From contig NZ_WITC01000037.1 of assembly GCF_009601505.1 (NCBI RefSeq), positions 60,305 to 124,304 of the forward strand: a stretch of 64,000 bases of DNA. Reading direction: 5' to 3'. The position numbers and the translations under genes are program-made. Shown one piece after another: positions 33,869 to 43,559 of this stretch. The notes under the pieces were generated by a model. That model was not told the origin of the DNA and made no database searches. It was given only the letters and a program-made list of their open reading frames with translations. This DNA comes from Sinorhizobium terangae (GTDB lineage Bacteria > Pseudomonadota > Alphaproteobacteria > Rhizobiales > Rhizobiaceae). Within the stretch, counting starts at the first letter, position 1, and every line of letters starts with the position of its first letter.

Positions 33869-34714
33869 TCAGTTCGATTCAGCAGCCGGGAAGTCGGCCC
33901 CTTCGGTCACTTCGGCCCAGGCATCGAAATCCTTGCGCAAGGCATCGAGCTTCGCCCGAGCACCGGCGAGAGCTTCGCGGCCGAGCAGCAGCCGCAGCGG
34001 CGGTTCGGCGGCATTAACCGCCATCACGATCGCGCGCGCGGCCCGATCCGGATCGCCAGGTTGCTTGCCGCTGTAACCCCTGATCCGGCGCCAGACGGCA
34101 CCTGCCGTGTCCTCATAGTCGTTGATCGAGACGGTGGCCTCGCCGGCGGAGCGTCCCGCCCAATCGGTGCGGAAGGGACCGGGCTCAACAATGAGCACCT
34201 TGATGCCGAGAGGCTCCGTCTCCTTCGACAGCCCCTCGGACAATGCCTCGACGGCGAATTTCGAGGCCGCGTAGAAGCTTAGCGACGGCACCGACCGCAG
34301 GCCACCGACCGAAGAAATGTTGACGATCGTGCCCGAGCGGCGCCGGCGCATGCCGGGCAGGACGGCGCGGGTCATGTTGGCGAGGCCCCAGACATTGACC
34401 TCGAACATGGCGCGGACCGCATCCATGTCGCTCTCCTCGAAGGCGCCGAAATAACCGACACCGGCATTGTTGACGAGAATGTCGATGTGGCCGAAGCGCT
34501 CTTCGGCGGCGCGTGTCGCCGCGGCAATGTCGTCTGCCTTCGTCACGTCGAGTGCGAGCGCGAGCGTCCGGTCCGGCGCGATGGCCGTTAGATCGGCGAC
34601 CTGCGCGGCGTCACGAGCCGTGACGACAACATTGTGGCCGAGCGCGATGACGTGCTGTGCGAGCGCGCGGCCGAAGCCGGTCGAGCAGCCTGTAATGAAC
34701 CATGTCTGTGCCAT
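33869..34714 (-). CDS. Classical short-chain dehydrogenase/reductase, paralogue of the next gene
   Basis: The 281-residue protein has TGCSTGFG, NNAGVGYFGAFEE, NISSVGG and the catalytic YAASK. The C-terminal pattern GKQPGDPDRAARAIVMAV matches the corresponding AQPGDPARFAKAMVQLA of the downstream paralogue, suggesting a local duplication. It is divergent from the LysR gene by 143 bp and is probably its target. Substrate unknown. Confidence 0.88.
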   Translation of the reverse strand: MAQTWFITGCSTGFGRALAQHVIALGHNVVVTARDAAQVADLTAIAPDRTLALALDVTKADDIAAATRAAEERFGHIDILVNNAGVGYFGAFEESDMDAVRAMFEVNVWGLANMTRAVLPGMRRRRSGTIVNISSVGGLRSVPSLSFYAASKFAVEALSEGLSKETEPLGIKVLIVEPGPFRTDWAGRSAGEATVSINDYEDTAGAVWRRIRGYSGKQPGDPDRAARAIVMAVNAAEPPLRLLLGREALAGARAKLDALRKDFDAWAEVTEGADFPAAESN

Positions 34715-34857
34715 TGCGAACTCCTTCCTTGATCGGATGAGGATCAGATCCTCGAGGCCGGGGCCGACTTGCCCGTGGCGACAAGGGGAGAATGGCGCAA
34801 TTAGATTTGCGTGATTAGAATGGAAAATATCTCAACAATGCTGAGCGAGGTTCATCT

Positions 34858-35742
34858 ATGCGGGCAACCGATCTGTCAGAACTTGCGGCCTTCGACGCCG
34901 TCGCGCGGCACCGAAGCTTCCGGAAGGCCGCCGAGGAGCGTGGGGTGACGGCCTCGGCGATCAGCCACGCCGTCAGCAATCTGGAGGAACGGATCGGGCT
35001 TCGGCTGCTCAACCGCACGACCCGCAGCGTCTCGCTGACCGACGCCGGCACCATGCTTCTGGCGCATCTCACCCCCGCCTTCGGTGAAATCGGATCGGCG
35101 CTCGACGCGCTCAACAGATTTCGCGACACGCCGTTCGGCAAGGTGCGCATCAATGTCCCGAATTCGATTGCCCCTTTCATCTTGGGGCGGGTGATGGGTC
35201 CGCTTATCCGGGACAACCCCAATCTGGAACTGGAGATCTCCGCGACCGACCGACTGGTGGATATCGTCGAGGAAGGTTTCGACGCCGGAGTCCGCCTCGG
35301 CGAGAGCCTTCGGGAGGGCATGGTGGCAGTGAAGGTCGGGCCTCGACTACGCTTCGCGGTCGTCGGCGCACCGGACTACTTCCGGGAGCGGGACATCCCG
35401 CAGACGCCGCACGAACTGAAGGATCATGTCTGCGTTCAAAACATGTATCCGACCGGTGTGCGCTACCCCTGGGAATTCGAACGGCGCGGCGAGGCTGTCG
35501 CCTTCCATCCGAGCGGACCGATCGCGCTCGATGACCAGGAACTCATGGTCCAAGCGGCGCTTTCCGGCGTGGCGCTCGCCTATGTCTGGGAAAACCGCGC
35601 ACAACGCGAGGTCCTTGACGGCAGGCTGATCCGCTGCCTCGATGAATGGTGTCCGCCGGAGGACTGGTTTTATCTCTACTATCCGAGTCGCCGGAACATT
35701 TCAGCGGGACTGCGGGCGGTGATCGAGGCGATGCGGGTGTGA
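34858..35742 (+). CDS. LysR-family transcriptional regulator
   Basis: The 294-residue protein has the LysR helix-turn-helix (LAAFDAVARHRSFRKAAEERGVTASAISHAVSNLEERIGLRLLNR) and a periplasmic-binding-like effector domain with the usual RVMGPLIRDNPNLELEI and DAGVRLGESL. It resembles the group of rhizobial LysR proteins that control neighbouring oxidoreductases. It is divergent from the two SDR genes and probably activates or represses them. Effector unknown. Confidence 0.88.
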   Translation: MRATDLSELAAFDAVARHRSFRKAAEERGVTASAISHAVSNLEERIGLRLLNRTTRSVSLTDAGTMLLAHLTPAFGEIGSALDALNRFRDTPFGKVRINVPNSIAPFILGRVMGPLIRDNPNLELEISATDRLVDIVEEGFDAGVRLGESLREGMVAVKVGPRLRFAVVGAPDYFRERDIPQTPHELKDHVCVQNMYPTGVRYPWEFERRGEAVAFHPSGPIALDDQELMVQAALSGVALAYVWENRAQREVLDGRLIRCLDEWCPPEDWFYLYYPSRRNISAGLRAVIEAMRV

Positions 35743-35802
35743 CCGGGGCCGGCAAACTGGTCCTCGCGCGCCATCACGGCCGCTTGCTACTTCGGCAACG
35801 CC

Positions 35803-36162
35803 TCACCCATGTCGCTCCAGCCATGCCTTCAGTGCCACGGCATTGTTCCTCCCGACGTCGCGCGCCGCGAATAGCAACGTCACGGAACCGTTTGCCAGAT
35901 GCTCGCGAAGCTCCTGGACCGCCGCCTGCGCCGCCGCGTCCTCCAGTTCCGCCGCATAAGCCGTGCAGAACTCGTCCCATGCATCCGGCTGTCCATGGAA
36001 GCGTTTGCGCAAGGCATCGCTCGGCGCGATGTCCTTCAGCCAGAGATCGACCCCGGCCTTGTCCTTGGCAACGCCGCGTGGCCAAAGCCGATCGACGAGG
36101 ATGCGCGTGCCGTCGCTGGCCTCCGGCGCCTCGTATACCCGCTTCAATTTGAGCGAGCTCAT
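35803..36162 (-). CDS. DUF488 (YeaO-like) protein
   Basis: The 119-residue protein has the DUF488 signature: KRVYEAPEASDGTRILVDRLWPRG near the start, then DLWLKDIAPSDALRKRFH and a late LLFAARDVGRNNAVALKAWL. The family is stand-alone, of unknown function, and sometimes stress-linked. The ATG at 36162 has AAAGG before it. It is divergent from the MarR gene with only about 46 bp between the starts. Confidence 0.85.
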   Translation of the reverse strand: MSSLKLKRVYEAPEASDGTRILVDRLWPRGVAKDKAGVDLWLKDIAPSDALRKRFHGQPDAWDEFCTAYAAELEDAAAQAAVQELREHLANGSVTLLFAARDVGRNNAVALKAWLERHG

Positions 36163-36182
36163 CAGAAGCCTTTCCATGTATC

Positions 36183-36203
36183 TACATACTATGTATATGC
36201 ATA
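36183..36203. promoter_or_regulatory. Overlapping dyads between the DUF488 and MarR genes
   Basis: TACAT-ACT-ATGTA (36183-36195) and TATGCATA (36196-36203) lie back to back in the 46-bp gap. They fit a MarR operator controlling both divergent genes. Confidence 0.5.
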
Positions 36204-36208
36204 CAACC

Positions 36209-36667
36209 ATGGAAAAGACGAAGCAACCGAAAACGCTCCGCAGCGATGCCAGTATCCTGGTGGACATCTGCGCCGGCCTGAACAGCCGGCTCGCCGCCCG
36301 GCGCATCACCCAATTCATGGATCGTGAAATGGCGGGATGCGGGCTGAGCGTCGCGCAACTCGGCCTGATGGCCCAGATCGCAGCGGCATCCGACGACACG
36401 CTCGGCGCCCTGGCGCGGCGCAGCGGGCTTGAACAATCCACCCTTTCGCGGAACCTGCGCACCCTCGAGAATGAAGGCTTGATCGAGATTGCCATCGTCG
36501 AGGCTGATCTGCGCCGCCGCGCCGTGTGGCTGACGGAGGCCGGCGCTCAAAGGCTTGAAGCGGCGATTCCGGTCTGGCGCGACGCTCAGGCAAGGTTGGC
36601 GGCGCACTTTTCCCCCGACCTCGCCCGCCGTCTGGCGGAGGAGACGGAAGTGTTAGTCAGAGGTTGA
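36209..36667 (+). CDS. MarR-family transcriptional regulator
   Basis: The 152-residue protein has a MarR winged helix: SDDTLGALARRSGLEQSTLSRNLRTLENEGLIEI and the wing EADLRRRAVWLTEAG. It starts at ATG 36209, or perhaps ATG 36197; neither has a clear ribosome binding site, and ATGs further up lie in the operator. It is divergent from DUF488 and convergent with the GNAT gene, whose 3' end overlaps its last bases. It likely controls DUF488 and itself. Confidence 0.83.
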   Translation: MEKTKQPKTLRSDASILVDICAGLNSRLAARRITQFMDREMAGCGLSVAQLGLMAQIAAASDDTLGALARRSGLEQSTLSRNLRTLENEGLIEIAIVEADLRRRAVWLTEAGAQRLEAAIPVWRDAQARLAAHFSPDLARRLAEETEVLVRG

Positions 36668-37195
36668 AGGCGTTGTGCCGAGCTCGCGCTCCATGAAGAC
36701 GATATGGGGCATGAGGTCATCCGGGTACTGATGGTATGGAGGACAGTCGCGGAACCCGAGCGACTTGTACAGGGCGATCGCCTCCGTCAGGCGGTTGGCC
36801 GTGTCGAGCCGCATCAGCATGTAGCCGTCGGCGCTCGCCGCAGCCATGATCGCGTCACCCAGACGCCTGCCGATGCCATGCCCCTGAGAGCGCGCCGGAA
36901 CAAACAGCCGCTTCATCTCACAAATCCCATCTGAAAGCCGGCGGTAGGCGCAGGCGCCGTGGATCTGGTTGCCGATCGTGGCAAGAAGGGTTTTGCCATT
37001 CGGCGGCCCGTACACTGCCGGCAGGTTCATTAGTTCCGCATCGAGCGATTGATGACCGAACGCCGCGTCGACGAACCAGCGGTCGTGCGCATAGCGGGCT
37101 CGGCACCAGTCCGTATACTCCCGGATCAATGTGTCGAAGGCGGCGTAGTCGTCAGCCGACACAGCCGTGCGAATGGTCACGTGCATATCTGCCAT
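36653..37195 (-). CDS. GNAT-family N-acetyltransferase
   Basis: The 180-residue protein has the acetyl-CoA binding loop VPARSQGHGIGRRLGDAIM followed by GYMLMRLDTANRLTEAIALYKSLGF, both typical GNAT motifs. The acceptor is unknown. Its ATG overlaps the stop of the decarboxylase (TGATG), so the two are translationally coupled and may act together. Its last 15 bases overlap the 3' end of the convergent MarR gene. Confidence 0.86.
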   Translation of the reverse strand: MADMHVTIRTAVSADDYAAFDTLIREYTDWCRARYAHDRWFVDAAFGHQSLDAELMNLPAVYGPPNGKTLLATIGNQIHGACAYRRLSDGICEMKRLFVPARSQGHGIGRRLGDAIMAAASADGYMLMRLDTANRLTEAIALYKSLGFRDCPPYHQYPDDLMPHIVFMERELGTTPSTSD

Positions 37196-38613
37196 CAGCA
37201 ACCGTCACTCTCCCGGAGCACCGCCCGCCATGCCGCGATGATTGCGTCTGCCGCAGCATTGCCGGCGAGATCGTCGGTCAGCCATGAGATCACCGATACG
37301 CGCATGACCTTGCGGCCACGCCAGATCGCACCGCCGCAGAAGCAGACGCCGTCGGCCTGTATCCGCTCGATCGTCCGCTGCGTGAGCCGGTCGGCCGCGT
37401 CGTCTGGGTGTTTCGCACCGAACCGCACGAGGATCTGGTTGAGCACGACGTCATTCAGTACCGCAATGCCCTCCTCCGACCTCAGCTTTTCGGCCATGGC
37501 ATGGGCGACCCGACAGTGACGCGCGACCATGGCGGCAATGCCGTCACGCCCGAGATGCTTGATCATCGCCCAGGTGGCAAAACCACGGGCGCGACGCGAC
37601 AATTCCGGGACGAAATGGCTCGGATCCCGCTCGCCCTCGTAGCTTGGCGGCAGGTAGCTTGCCGCAATCGTCATCGCACGGCGATGCGCCTCTTCGCTGC
37701 GAACAATGGCATAGCCGCAGTCATAGGGCGTCTGCAGCCATTTGTGGCCGTCGGTAGCCCAGGAATCGGCACCGTCGACGCCCTTGGCGAGCCCGCTTCT
37801 CTGCGGGCAGGCGCGCGCCCAAAGACCGAAGGCGCCGTCGACATGAACCCAGGCGCCGATGTCCCTGGCGATAGGAATGATGCGGTCGAAATCGTCGAAG
37901 GCACCTGTGTTGATCTGCCCAGCCTGAAGGATGGCAATACAGGGTCCGGAAACCTTGCCAGCCGCCTCGGTGAAATCCGACACGAGAATGCGGCCGGCAT
38001 CATCGGTCTTCACGCGGACAACCCTGTCGTGCCCGAGGCCGAGAAACTGCAGAGCCGAGAAAACCGTCGCGTGGGCCTCATCGCCAATCAAAACCGTGAT
38101 TGGCGGTGCGCCGAACAGGCCCTGCGCTTCGACGTCCCAGCCGGCCTTTCGCAGCACATCGCCGCGTGCTGCGGCGAGGCAGACAAAATTCGCGACCGTC
38201 GCTCCGGTCACGAAGCCGATGGAACTTTCTCTCGGCAGATCGAGAAGATCGAGCAGCCAGTTGCCAGCAACAGCCTCGGCGGCCGCGGCAGCGGGTGTTG
38301 CGTGATGGTTGCCGGTGTTCTGGCCCCAGGCGCTCGTCAGCCAGTCGGCGGCGACCCCAACGGGATGCGACCCGCCGATGACCCAGCCGAAGAAGCGCGG
38401 ACCCGTCATCGCGTGAAGTCCGGGCTCCGCCTTCGCCACAAGTTCCTCGATCACGCCAAGGCCGCCTCTCTCCGGCAGAGGTTCGCGGAATTCGTCAAGC
38501 GATGCCTGGTAGGAGATCCGCGGCCTTTGCGGGCCCGCGGCTATGTTGTCGCGGAAGCGCGCGGCATGTTTTGCCGCACGCTGGAACAGGTCGTCTACCG
38601 AGTCCTGCTTCAT
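37195..38613 (-). CDS. PLP-dependent group II decarboxylase-like enzyme
   Basis: The 472-residue protein belongs to the PLP-dependent group II decarboxylase family (glutamate/aromatic amino acid type). It has the PLP lysine in WATDGHKWLQTPYD, the preceding Asp in WVHVDGAFGLWAR and the family's N-terminal FFGWVIGGSHPVGVAADWL. The amino acid substrate is not clear; some relatives are aminotransferases. GGAGGGGG precedes the ATG at 38613. The gene overlaps the downstream GNAT. Confidence 0.87.
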   Translation of the reverse strand: MKQDSVDDLFQRAAKHAARFRDNIAAGPQRPRISYQASLDEFREPLPERGGLGVIEELVAKAEPGLHAMTGPRFFGWVIGGSHPVGVAADWLTSAWGQNTGNHHATPAAAAAEAVAGNWLLDLLDLPRESSIGFVTGATVANFVCLAAARGDVLRKAGWDVEAQGLFGAPPITVLIGDEAHATVFSALQFLGLGHDRVVRVKTDDAGRILVSDFTEAAGKVSGPCIAILQAGQINTGAFDDFDRIIPIARDIGAWVHVDGAFGLWARACPQRSGLAKGVDGADSWATDGHKWLQTPYDCGYAIVRSEEAHRRAMTIAASYLPPSYEGERDPSHFVPELSRRARGFATWAMIKHLGRDGIAAMVARHCRVAHAMAEKLRSEEGIAVLNDVVLNQILVRFGAKHPDDAADRLTQRTIERIQADGVCFCGGAIWRGRKVMRVSVISWLTDDLAGNAAADAIIAAWRAVLRESDGC

Positions 38614-38761
38614 GAAGCCCCCTCCGGCCAAGTCGCCAGCCCTCGCAAGCGAAAATGACGACTCCTGACGTCTCTCTTCTGCCGTCACGACGCGGTCCGG
38701 CCATACGCGTGCGGTTTCGCGCATGGCCGCATTTCAGCAGTGAGCGGCAGCTCTCGTGGAC

Positions 38762-40201
38762 TCAGGCCGCTCCCCGCTCCTCGATCGGCCTTACGTTCTG
38801 GTTCATGCGGAACAGGTTTTGCGGGTCGTATTTCCGCTTGACCTCGACAAGCCGTCCGTAATTGCTGCCATAGGCGGCCTCGACGCGGTCGATTTCGTCA
38901 GCCGGCATGAAATTGATATAGGCCGTCCCGGCTGCATAGGGCTTGGCCGCCTCGAAAAGACGACGCGCCCAGTCTATGCAGGTCTGGTCCATTCCCGGTT
39001 CGCGCCAGCGAGCATGAACGTTCATGACGAAGTGCGAGCTGCGCTGCGGGAAAGCGGTCTCCTCGGCTGCAACACGACCGGCGGCACCACCGACGTGGCC
39101 GATGAAGATTTCACATTCCGGTCCCGGCAATTGACGGATGGCGTCCAGAAGGATGCCGATCGTCGTGTCCGACAGTTCTATGAAATCGTGGCTCTTCCAG
39201 TAGTTGCGAGCACCCGGCGTTAGCAAGGGATCGAACGCCTGCTGCCAGCCGACGAAAGGACTGGGACCGACGACATCCGCAATCGGCTTGCCGATTGCGC
39301 GCAAGGCCGCAGTTGCCTGCCCGCCGGCCGCGATATCGCCCGAGTAGCACATGGCCAGCACGAGGATTTCCTTGCCATACCATTCTTCCGGAAGGAAGGG
39401 CAGCGGCGGCGCCTGCCGCATCACCGCCCAGCAGGTGAGTTCGTCCGGCGCAGTCTCGAGCGCCTCGCGGTATTGCTGGAGAACCGTTTGCGCGTCGGCG
39501 AAGGGGTGGACAACCAGCCCCGCGAGAACCTGCGTGTCGAGTTCGTGGAGCTGGAATTCGAAGGCCGTGACGACGCCGAAATTTCCGCCGCCGCCGCGCA
39601 GCGCCCAGAACAGGTCGCGATGCTCTGTCAGGCTGGCGCGCACCATCTCGCCATTCGCCGTCACCACATCGACCGAAAGCAGGTTGTCCAGGGTTAATCC
39701 GAACTTGCGCGTGAGCCAGCCGAAGCCGCCGCCAAGCGTCAACCCGGCAATGCCCGTCGTTGAATTGATGCCGGTAGGGAGCGCCAGTCGAAAAGCCTGT
39801 GTTTCCTTGTCGACATCGGCAAGCGTCGCCCCCGGCTCGACCCATGCCCGCTTCGTCGCAACGTCCACGCGCACGGATTTCATCGGCGACAGATCGATCA
39901 TCAGGCCGCCGTCGCAGACGGCGTTGCCGGCGATGTTATGCCCACCGCCGCGCACCGCGACGAGCAGGCCGTTTTCGGCCGCGAAACGAACCGCATTGAT
40001 GACGTCGGCGGCCCCTGCGCATTGCACGATCAGTGCGGGCTTGCGGTCGATCATGCCGTTCCAGATCGTACGCGCCTCGTCGTAGGTCGCGTCGTTCTCG
40101 GTGAGTACGCGGCCACGCAATTGCCCCGCCAGCGCCTCGATGGCCTCGGCCTTAACCGTCGTCTTTCCCGCTTGCAGATTGGTGAGGCTCATATCATTCA
40201 T
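38762..40201 (-). CDS. FAD-linked oxidase of the berberine-bridge (BBE) type
   Basis: The 479-residue enzyme has the FAD PCMH fold with RGGGHNIAGNAVCDGG, which includes the His that can carry a covalent FAD, then TLGGGFGWLTRKFGLT, and a C-terminal BBE segment YGSNYGRLVEVKRKYDP. These enzymes oxidise alcohols, sugars or aromatic rings with oxygen. The frame is open up to 40405, but the ATG at 40201 follows GGGAGAAG. It stands alone, divergent from rfbF. No Cys for a second FAD link was fixed. Confidence 0.87.
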   Translation of the reverse strand: MNDMSLTNLQAGKTTVKAEAIEALAGQLRGRVLTENDATYDEARTIWNGMIDRKPALIVQCAGAADVINAVRFAAENGLLVAVRGGGHNIAGNAVCDGGLMIDLSPMKSVRVDVATKRAWVEPGATLADVDKETQAFRLALPTGINSTTGIAGLTLGGGFGWLTRKFGLTLDNLLSVDVVTANGEMVRASLTEHRDLFWALRGGGGNFGVVTAFEFQLHELDTQVLAGLVVHPFADAQTVLQQYREALETAPDELTCWAVMRQAPPLPFLPEEWYGKEILVLAMCYSGDIAAGGQATAALRAIGKPIADVVGPSPFVGWQQAFDPLLTPGARNYWKSHDFIELSDTTIGILLDAIRQLPGPECEIFIGHVGGAAGRVAAEETAFPQRSSHFVMNVHARWREPGMDQTCIDWARRLFEAAKPYAAGTAYINFMPADEIDRVEAAYGSNYGRLVEVKRKYDPQNLFRMNQNVRPIEERGAA

Positions 40202-40474
40202 GATTCGCTTCTCCCGCGGTGAACCATGCCCCAGCGAGCGGCATTCTGCGCCTTTCCCCAAACCCGCGCAAGCAGCCGGCCCGGCTGCATCGACCGGCGT
40301 CAGTGCGCCCCATGGTTGCAATTTTGGCCAAAATCCGCCAAGGAACGCCGGCGGCGCGCGGATGACTCCGCAGTTCACGCCGCCCCCCAGGAAGGACGTC
40401 GCCAATCAAGCCCCGGGCAAGGCTGGAATACGAGAAAAGCGGAGCGCAAAGCGCACGTTGGAGGCAGATCGGGC

Positions 40475-41242
40475 ATGAAAGTCGTCATTCTCGCCGGTGG
40501 ATACGGCACACGCATCTCCGAGGAGAGCCACCTGCGGCCCAAGCCCATGATCGAGATCGGCGGTCGTCCGATCCTCTGGCACATCATGAAGATCTATAGC
40601 CATTTCGGCTTTTCCGATTTCGTGATCTGCCTTGGCTACCGCGGCTACATGATCAAGGAATATTTCTCCAACTACATCCTCCACTCCTCGGACGTCAGCT
40701 TCAACATGGCGACCGGAGAGACCGTCTATCACACCAGCAAGGCGGAGCCCTGGCGCGTAACCCTTGTCGAAACCGGCGCGGACTCGATGACCGGCGGGCG
40801 CTTGAAGCGGGTCGCCGATTATCTCGGCGATACCTTCTGCCTCACCTACGGCGATGGCGTCGCCGACATCGACATACGCGCGTTGACCGATTTCCACCGC
40901 CGGCATGGGCGCGACGCGACCGTGACGAGCGTTGTACCGCCAGGACGATACGGGGCGCTCGCAATAGATTCCGGCCGGGTCTACAGCTTTACGGAAAAGC
41001 CTGCGGGCGACAACGGCCGCATCAATGGCGGCTTCTTCGTGCTCAACCGCGCTGTGCTCGACCGCATCGAAGGCGATCACAGCCCCTTTGAAGACGGGCC
41101 GCTCGAAGGCCTGGCGCGGGACGGCCAGTTGATGGCTTTCCCGCATGACGGCTTCTGGCGTCCGATGGACACGCTGCGCGACAAGAACCAGCTCGAAGAG
41201 CTCTGGCAGCAAAACCGCGCGCCCTGGAAGGTCTGGTCATGA
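40475..41242 (+). CDS. rfbF: Glucose-1-phosphate cytidylyltransferase
   Basis: The 255-residue enzyme makes CDP-glucose from glucose-1-phosphate and CTP. It has the nucleotidyl-transferase start VVILAGGYGTRISEESHLRPKPM, and TYGDGVADIDI followed by FTEKPAGDNGRINGGFFV. GGAGG precedes the ATG. It is the first gene of the sugar cluster and overlaps rfbG by four bases. Confidence 0.94.
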   Translation: MKVVILAGGYGTRISEESHLRPKPMIEIGGRPILWHIMKIYSHFGFSDFVICLGYRGYMIKEYFSNYILHSSDVSFNMATGETVYHTSKAEPWRVTLVETGADSMTGGRLKRVADYLGDTFCLTYGDGVADIDIRALTDFHRRHGRDATVTSVVPPGRYGALAIDSGRVYSFTEKPAGDNGRINGGFFVLNRAVLDRIEGDHSPFEDGPLEGLARDGQLMAFPHDGFWRPMDTLRDKNQLEELWQQNRAPWKVWS

Positions 41243-42315
41243 GCCGACTGGCTGATCCAGAGTTCTGGGCGGGAAAACGCGTCCTTCTCACCGGTCACTC
41301 GGGCTTCAAGGGCAGTTGGGCTGCGCTGTGGCTGAGTGAAATGCAAGCGCATGTCACCGGCTACGCATTGCCGCCGGCTACCCAACCGTCGCTGCACGCC
41401 CTGCTGCATCCAGGCGAATTACCGGATGCGCAGCTCGGAGACATTCGCGACCGCGAAGCGCTTGCCGAAATCCTGCGGAAGAGCGAGCCGGAGATCGTCC
41501 TGCACATGGCGGCACAGCCGCTGGTGCGGGAAAGCTATGCGACGCCCGCCGAAACCTTCGACGTCAATGTCATGGGCACGGTATGGCTGCTGGAGGCCGC
41601 CCGCGCCGCGCCATCGGTCAAAGCCATCGTTTTGGTGACGACGGACAAGGTCTACCGCAACGACGAGAGCGGCCGACACTTTCGGGAAAGCGACACGCTC
41701 GGCGGCCACGATCCCTATTCCGGCTCGAAGGCCGCCTGCGAGATCGCGGTCGCGACCTGGCGCAGCTCCTATTTCAACGAGCGCGGCATCCGCATCGCTA
41801 CCGCCCGTGGCGGCAATGTGATCGGCGGCGGCGACTTTTCGGCCGACCGGCTGGTGCCCGATATCGTGCGGGCGGCGCTTTCAGGTGAAAGGCTCCACAT
41901 CCGCAGCCCGCTTGCGACGCGGCCGTGGCAGCATGTGCTCGACTGCCTCAACGGCTATTTTCTCCTGGCCGAATCGCTCTACAAGGGCAAAGCCAGCGTC
42001 GATGCACTGAACTTCGGTCCTTCGCCCACCGAACAGCCGATCGCCGTGCGTGACGTGGCAAACGCCATTCAGGCCGCAATGGGTCTTTCCCCGCAATGGG
42101 ACGATGTTTCCTCACTCGCGCAACCGCGCGAAATGCAGACACTCGGTCTTGATCCGGCACTCGCAGCCGAGACCCTCGCCTGGCGCGCGCGACTGACGCA
42201 GCGACAGGCGATCGAGTGGACCGCGCACTGGTACAACGGCTGGCGCCGGGGCGAGGCCGCGCGCCAGCTCACGCTCGGCCAGATCGCCGAATTTACGAAA
42301 GGTTGCCCATGCTGA
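41239..42315 (+). CDS. rfbG: CDP-glucose 4,6-dehydratase
   Basis: The 358-residue NAD-dependent SDR converts CDP-glucose to CDP-4-keto-6-deoxyglucose. It has TGHSGFKGSW (18-27), TTDKVYRN and the catalytic YSGSK (Tyr160, Lys164). The ATG overlaps the rfbF stop (ATGA). It feeds the C-methyltransferase that follows. Confidence 0.93.
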   Translation: MSRLADPEFWAGKRVLLTGHSGFKGSWAALWLSEMQAHVTGYALPPATQPSLHALLHPGELPDAQLGDIRDREALAEILRKSEPEIVLHMAAQPLVRESYATPAETFDVNVMGTVWLLEAARAAPSVKAIVLVTTDKVYRNDESGRHFRESDTLGGHDPYSGSKAACEIAVATWRSSYFNERGIRIATARGGNVIGGGDFSADRLVPDIVRAALSGERLHIRSPLATRPWQHVLDCLNGYFLLAESLYKGKASVDALNFGPSPTEQPIAVRDVANAIQAAMGLSPQWDDVSSLAQPREMQTLGLDPALAAETLAWRARLTQRQAIEWTAHWYNGWRRGEAARQLTLGQIAEFTKGCPC

Positions 42316-43547
42316 TGCCCCATCACTGCCGTTTCTGCTCGACCCCGCTCGCAACGCTCGTTGCCGACCTGGGGGCGACGCCCTGGTCCAACTCGTTTCT
42401 CGAGCCGACCGAGGAAGCGATCGCACGGGAGCAGGCCTTTCCCTTGCAGGTGATGGTCTGCTCGGAGTGCCTGCTCGTCCAGACTACCGAAACGGTACCG
42501 GCCGATAAAATCTTCAACGCGGAATATCACTACCTGTCATCGTTCTCGACGAGCTGGCTGGACCATTCCCGGCGCTATGCCGAAAAGATGATTAACCGCT
42601 TCAATCTCGATGGCACGTCACAGGTCGTGGAGGTTGCCTCAAACGACGGCTATCTGCTGCAATATTTCGCCGAGAAGTATATTCCCGTGCTTGGCGTCGA
42701 ACCGGCGGCCAATGCCGCCAAGATCGCCGAAGGGCGCAACGTCCCGACGCACGTTGCCTTCTTCGGAGAGATTACCGCGAGTGGACTGGTCGCCCGCGGC
42801 ATCCGCGCCGACCTGACCGCCGCAAACAATGTTCTGGCGCACGTGCCGGACATCGCCGATTTCGTCAGAGGCTTCCCGATCCTGCTCAAGTCGGACGGGG
42901 TGGCGACCTTTGAATTCCCGCATCTGCTGCGCACCATCGAAGGCATCCAGTTCGATACGATCTACCACGAGCATTACTCCTATCTCTCGCTCGTCGCCGT
43001 AGAGCGCATTTTCAAGGCCTGCGGTCTGCACGTCTTCGACGTCGAGGAACTGCCGACCCATGGCGGCTCGCTCCGAGTCTATGCGCAACTGCCAGGCGGC
43101 AAGAGGCCGGAGACCGCGGGTCTGGCGAAGGTGCGTGCCGACGAGGCCGCGGCGGGTCTGATGCGCATGGAGACCTACACGGCGTTTGGAAAGCGGATCG
43201 CAGCGGTGTGCGAAGAATTCCGGGCTTTTCTCGCGGATGCAAAGGCCGAGGGCAAGACCGTGGCGGCCTATGGCGCGGCGGCCAAGGGCAACACCTTCCT
43301 GAATGTTTGCGGCCTTACCTCAGAGGACATAGCCTTCATCGTCGACCGCAATGACCTGAAACAGGGCAAGCTGTCGCCCGGCAGCCATATCCCGATCCAC
43401 GCGCCGGACGAACTGGCGTCCGCGAGGCCCGACTACGTCGCGATCCTTCCCTGGAACCTGACGGACGAGATCGTTGCCGCGAACGATCACGTCCGCTCCT
43501 GGGGCGGCCGCTTCGTCGTGGCGATTCCGGAAGTACGCGTGATCTGA
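42309..43547 (+). CDS. Sugar C-methyltransferase (TylC3/NovU type)
   Basis: The 412-residue protein has the three-part design of SAM-dependent C-methyltransferases acting on nucleotide 4-keto sugars. The zinc domain has Cys7, Cys10, Cys51 and Cys54 (CRFC and CSEC), the SAM domain has VVEVASNDGYLLQYF, and the C-terminal domain has AYGAAAKGNTFLN. It probably methylates C3 of the CDP-4-keto-6-deoxy sugar made by RfbG. It overlaps rfbG by seven bases. No 3-dehydrase (RfbH) is encoded here. Confidence 0.88.
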   Translation: MLMPHHCRFCSTPLATLVADLGATPWSNSFLEPTEEAIAREQAFPLQVMVCSECLLVQTTETVPADKIFNAEYHYLSSFSTSWLDHSRRYAEKMINRFNLDGTSQVVEVASNDGYLLQYFAEKYIPVLGVEPAANAAKIAEGRNVPTHVAFFGEITASGLVARGIRADLTAANNVLAHVPDIADFVRGFPILLKSDGVATFEFPHLLRTIEGIQFDTIYHEHYSYLSLVAVERIFKACGLHVFDVEELPTHGGSLRVYAQLPGGKRPETAGLAKVRADEAAAGLMRMETYTAFGKRIAAVCEEFRAFLADAKAEGKTVAAYGAAAKGNTFLNVCGLTSEDIAFIVDRNDLKQGKLSPGSHIPIHAPDELASARPDYVAILPWNLTDEIVAANDHVRSWGGRFVVAIPEVRVI

Positions 43548-43559
43548 GGGTGCGATTAC

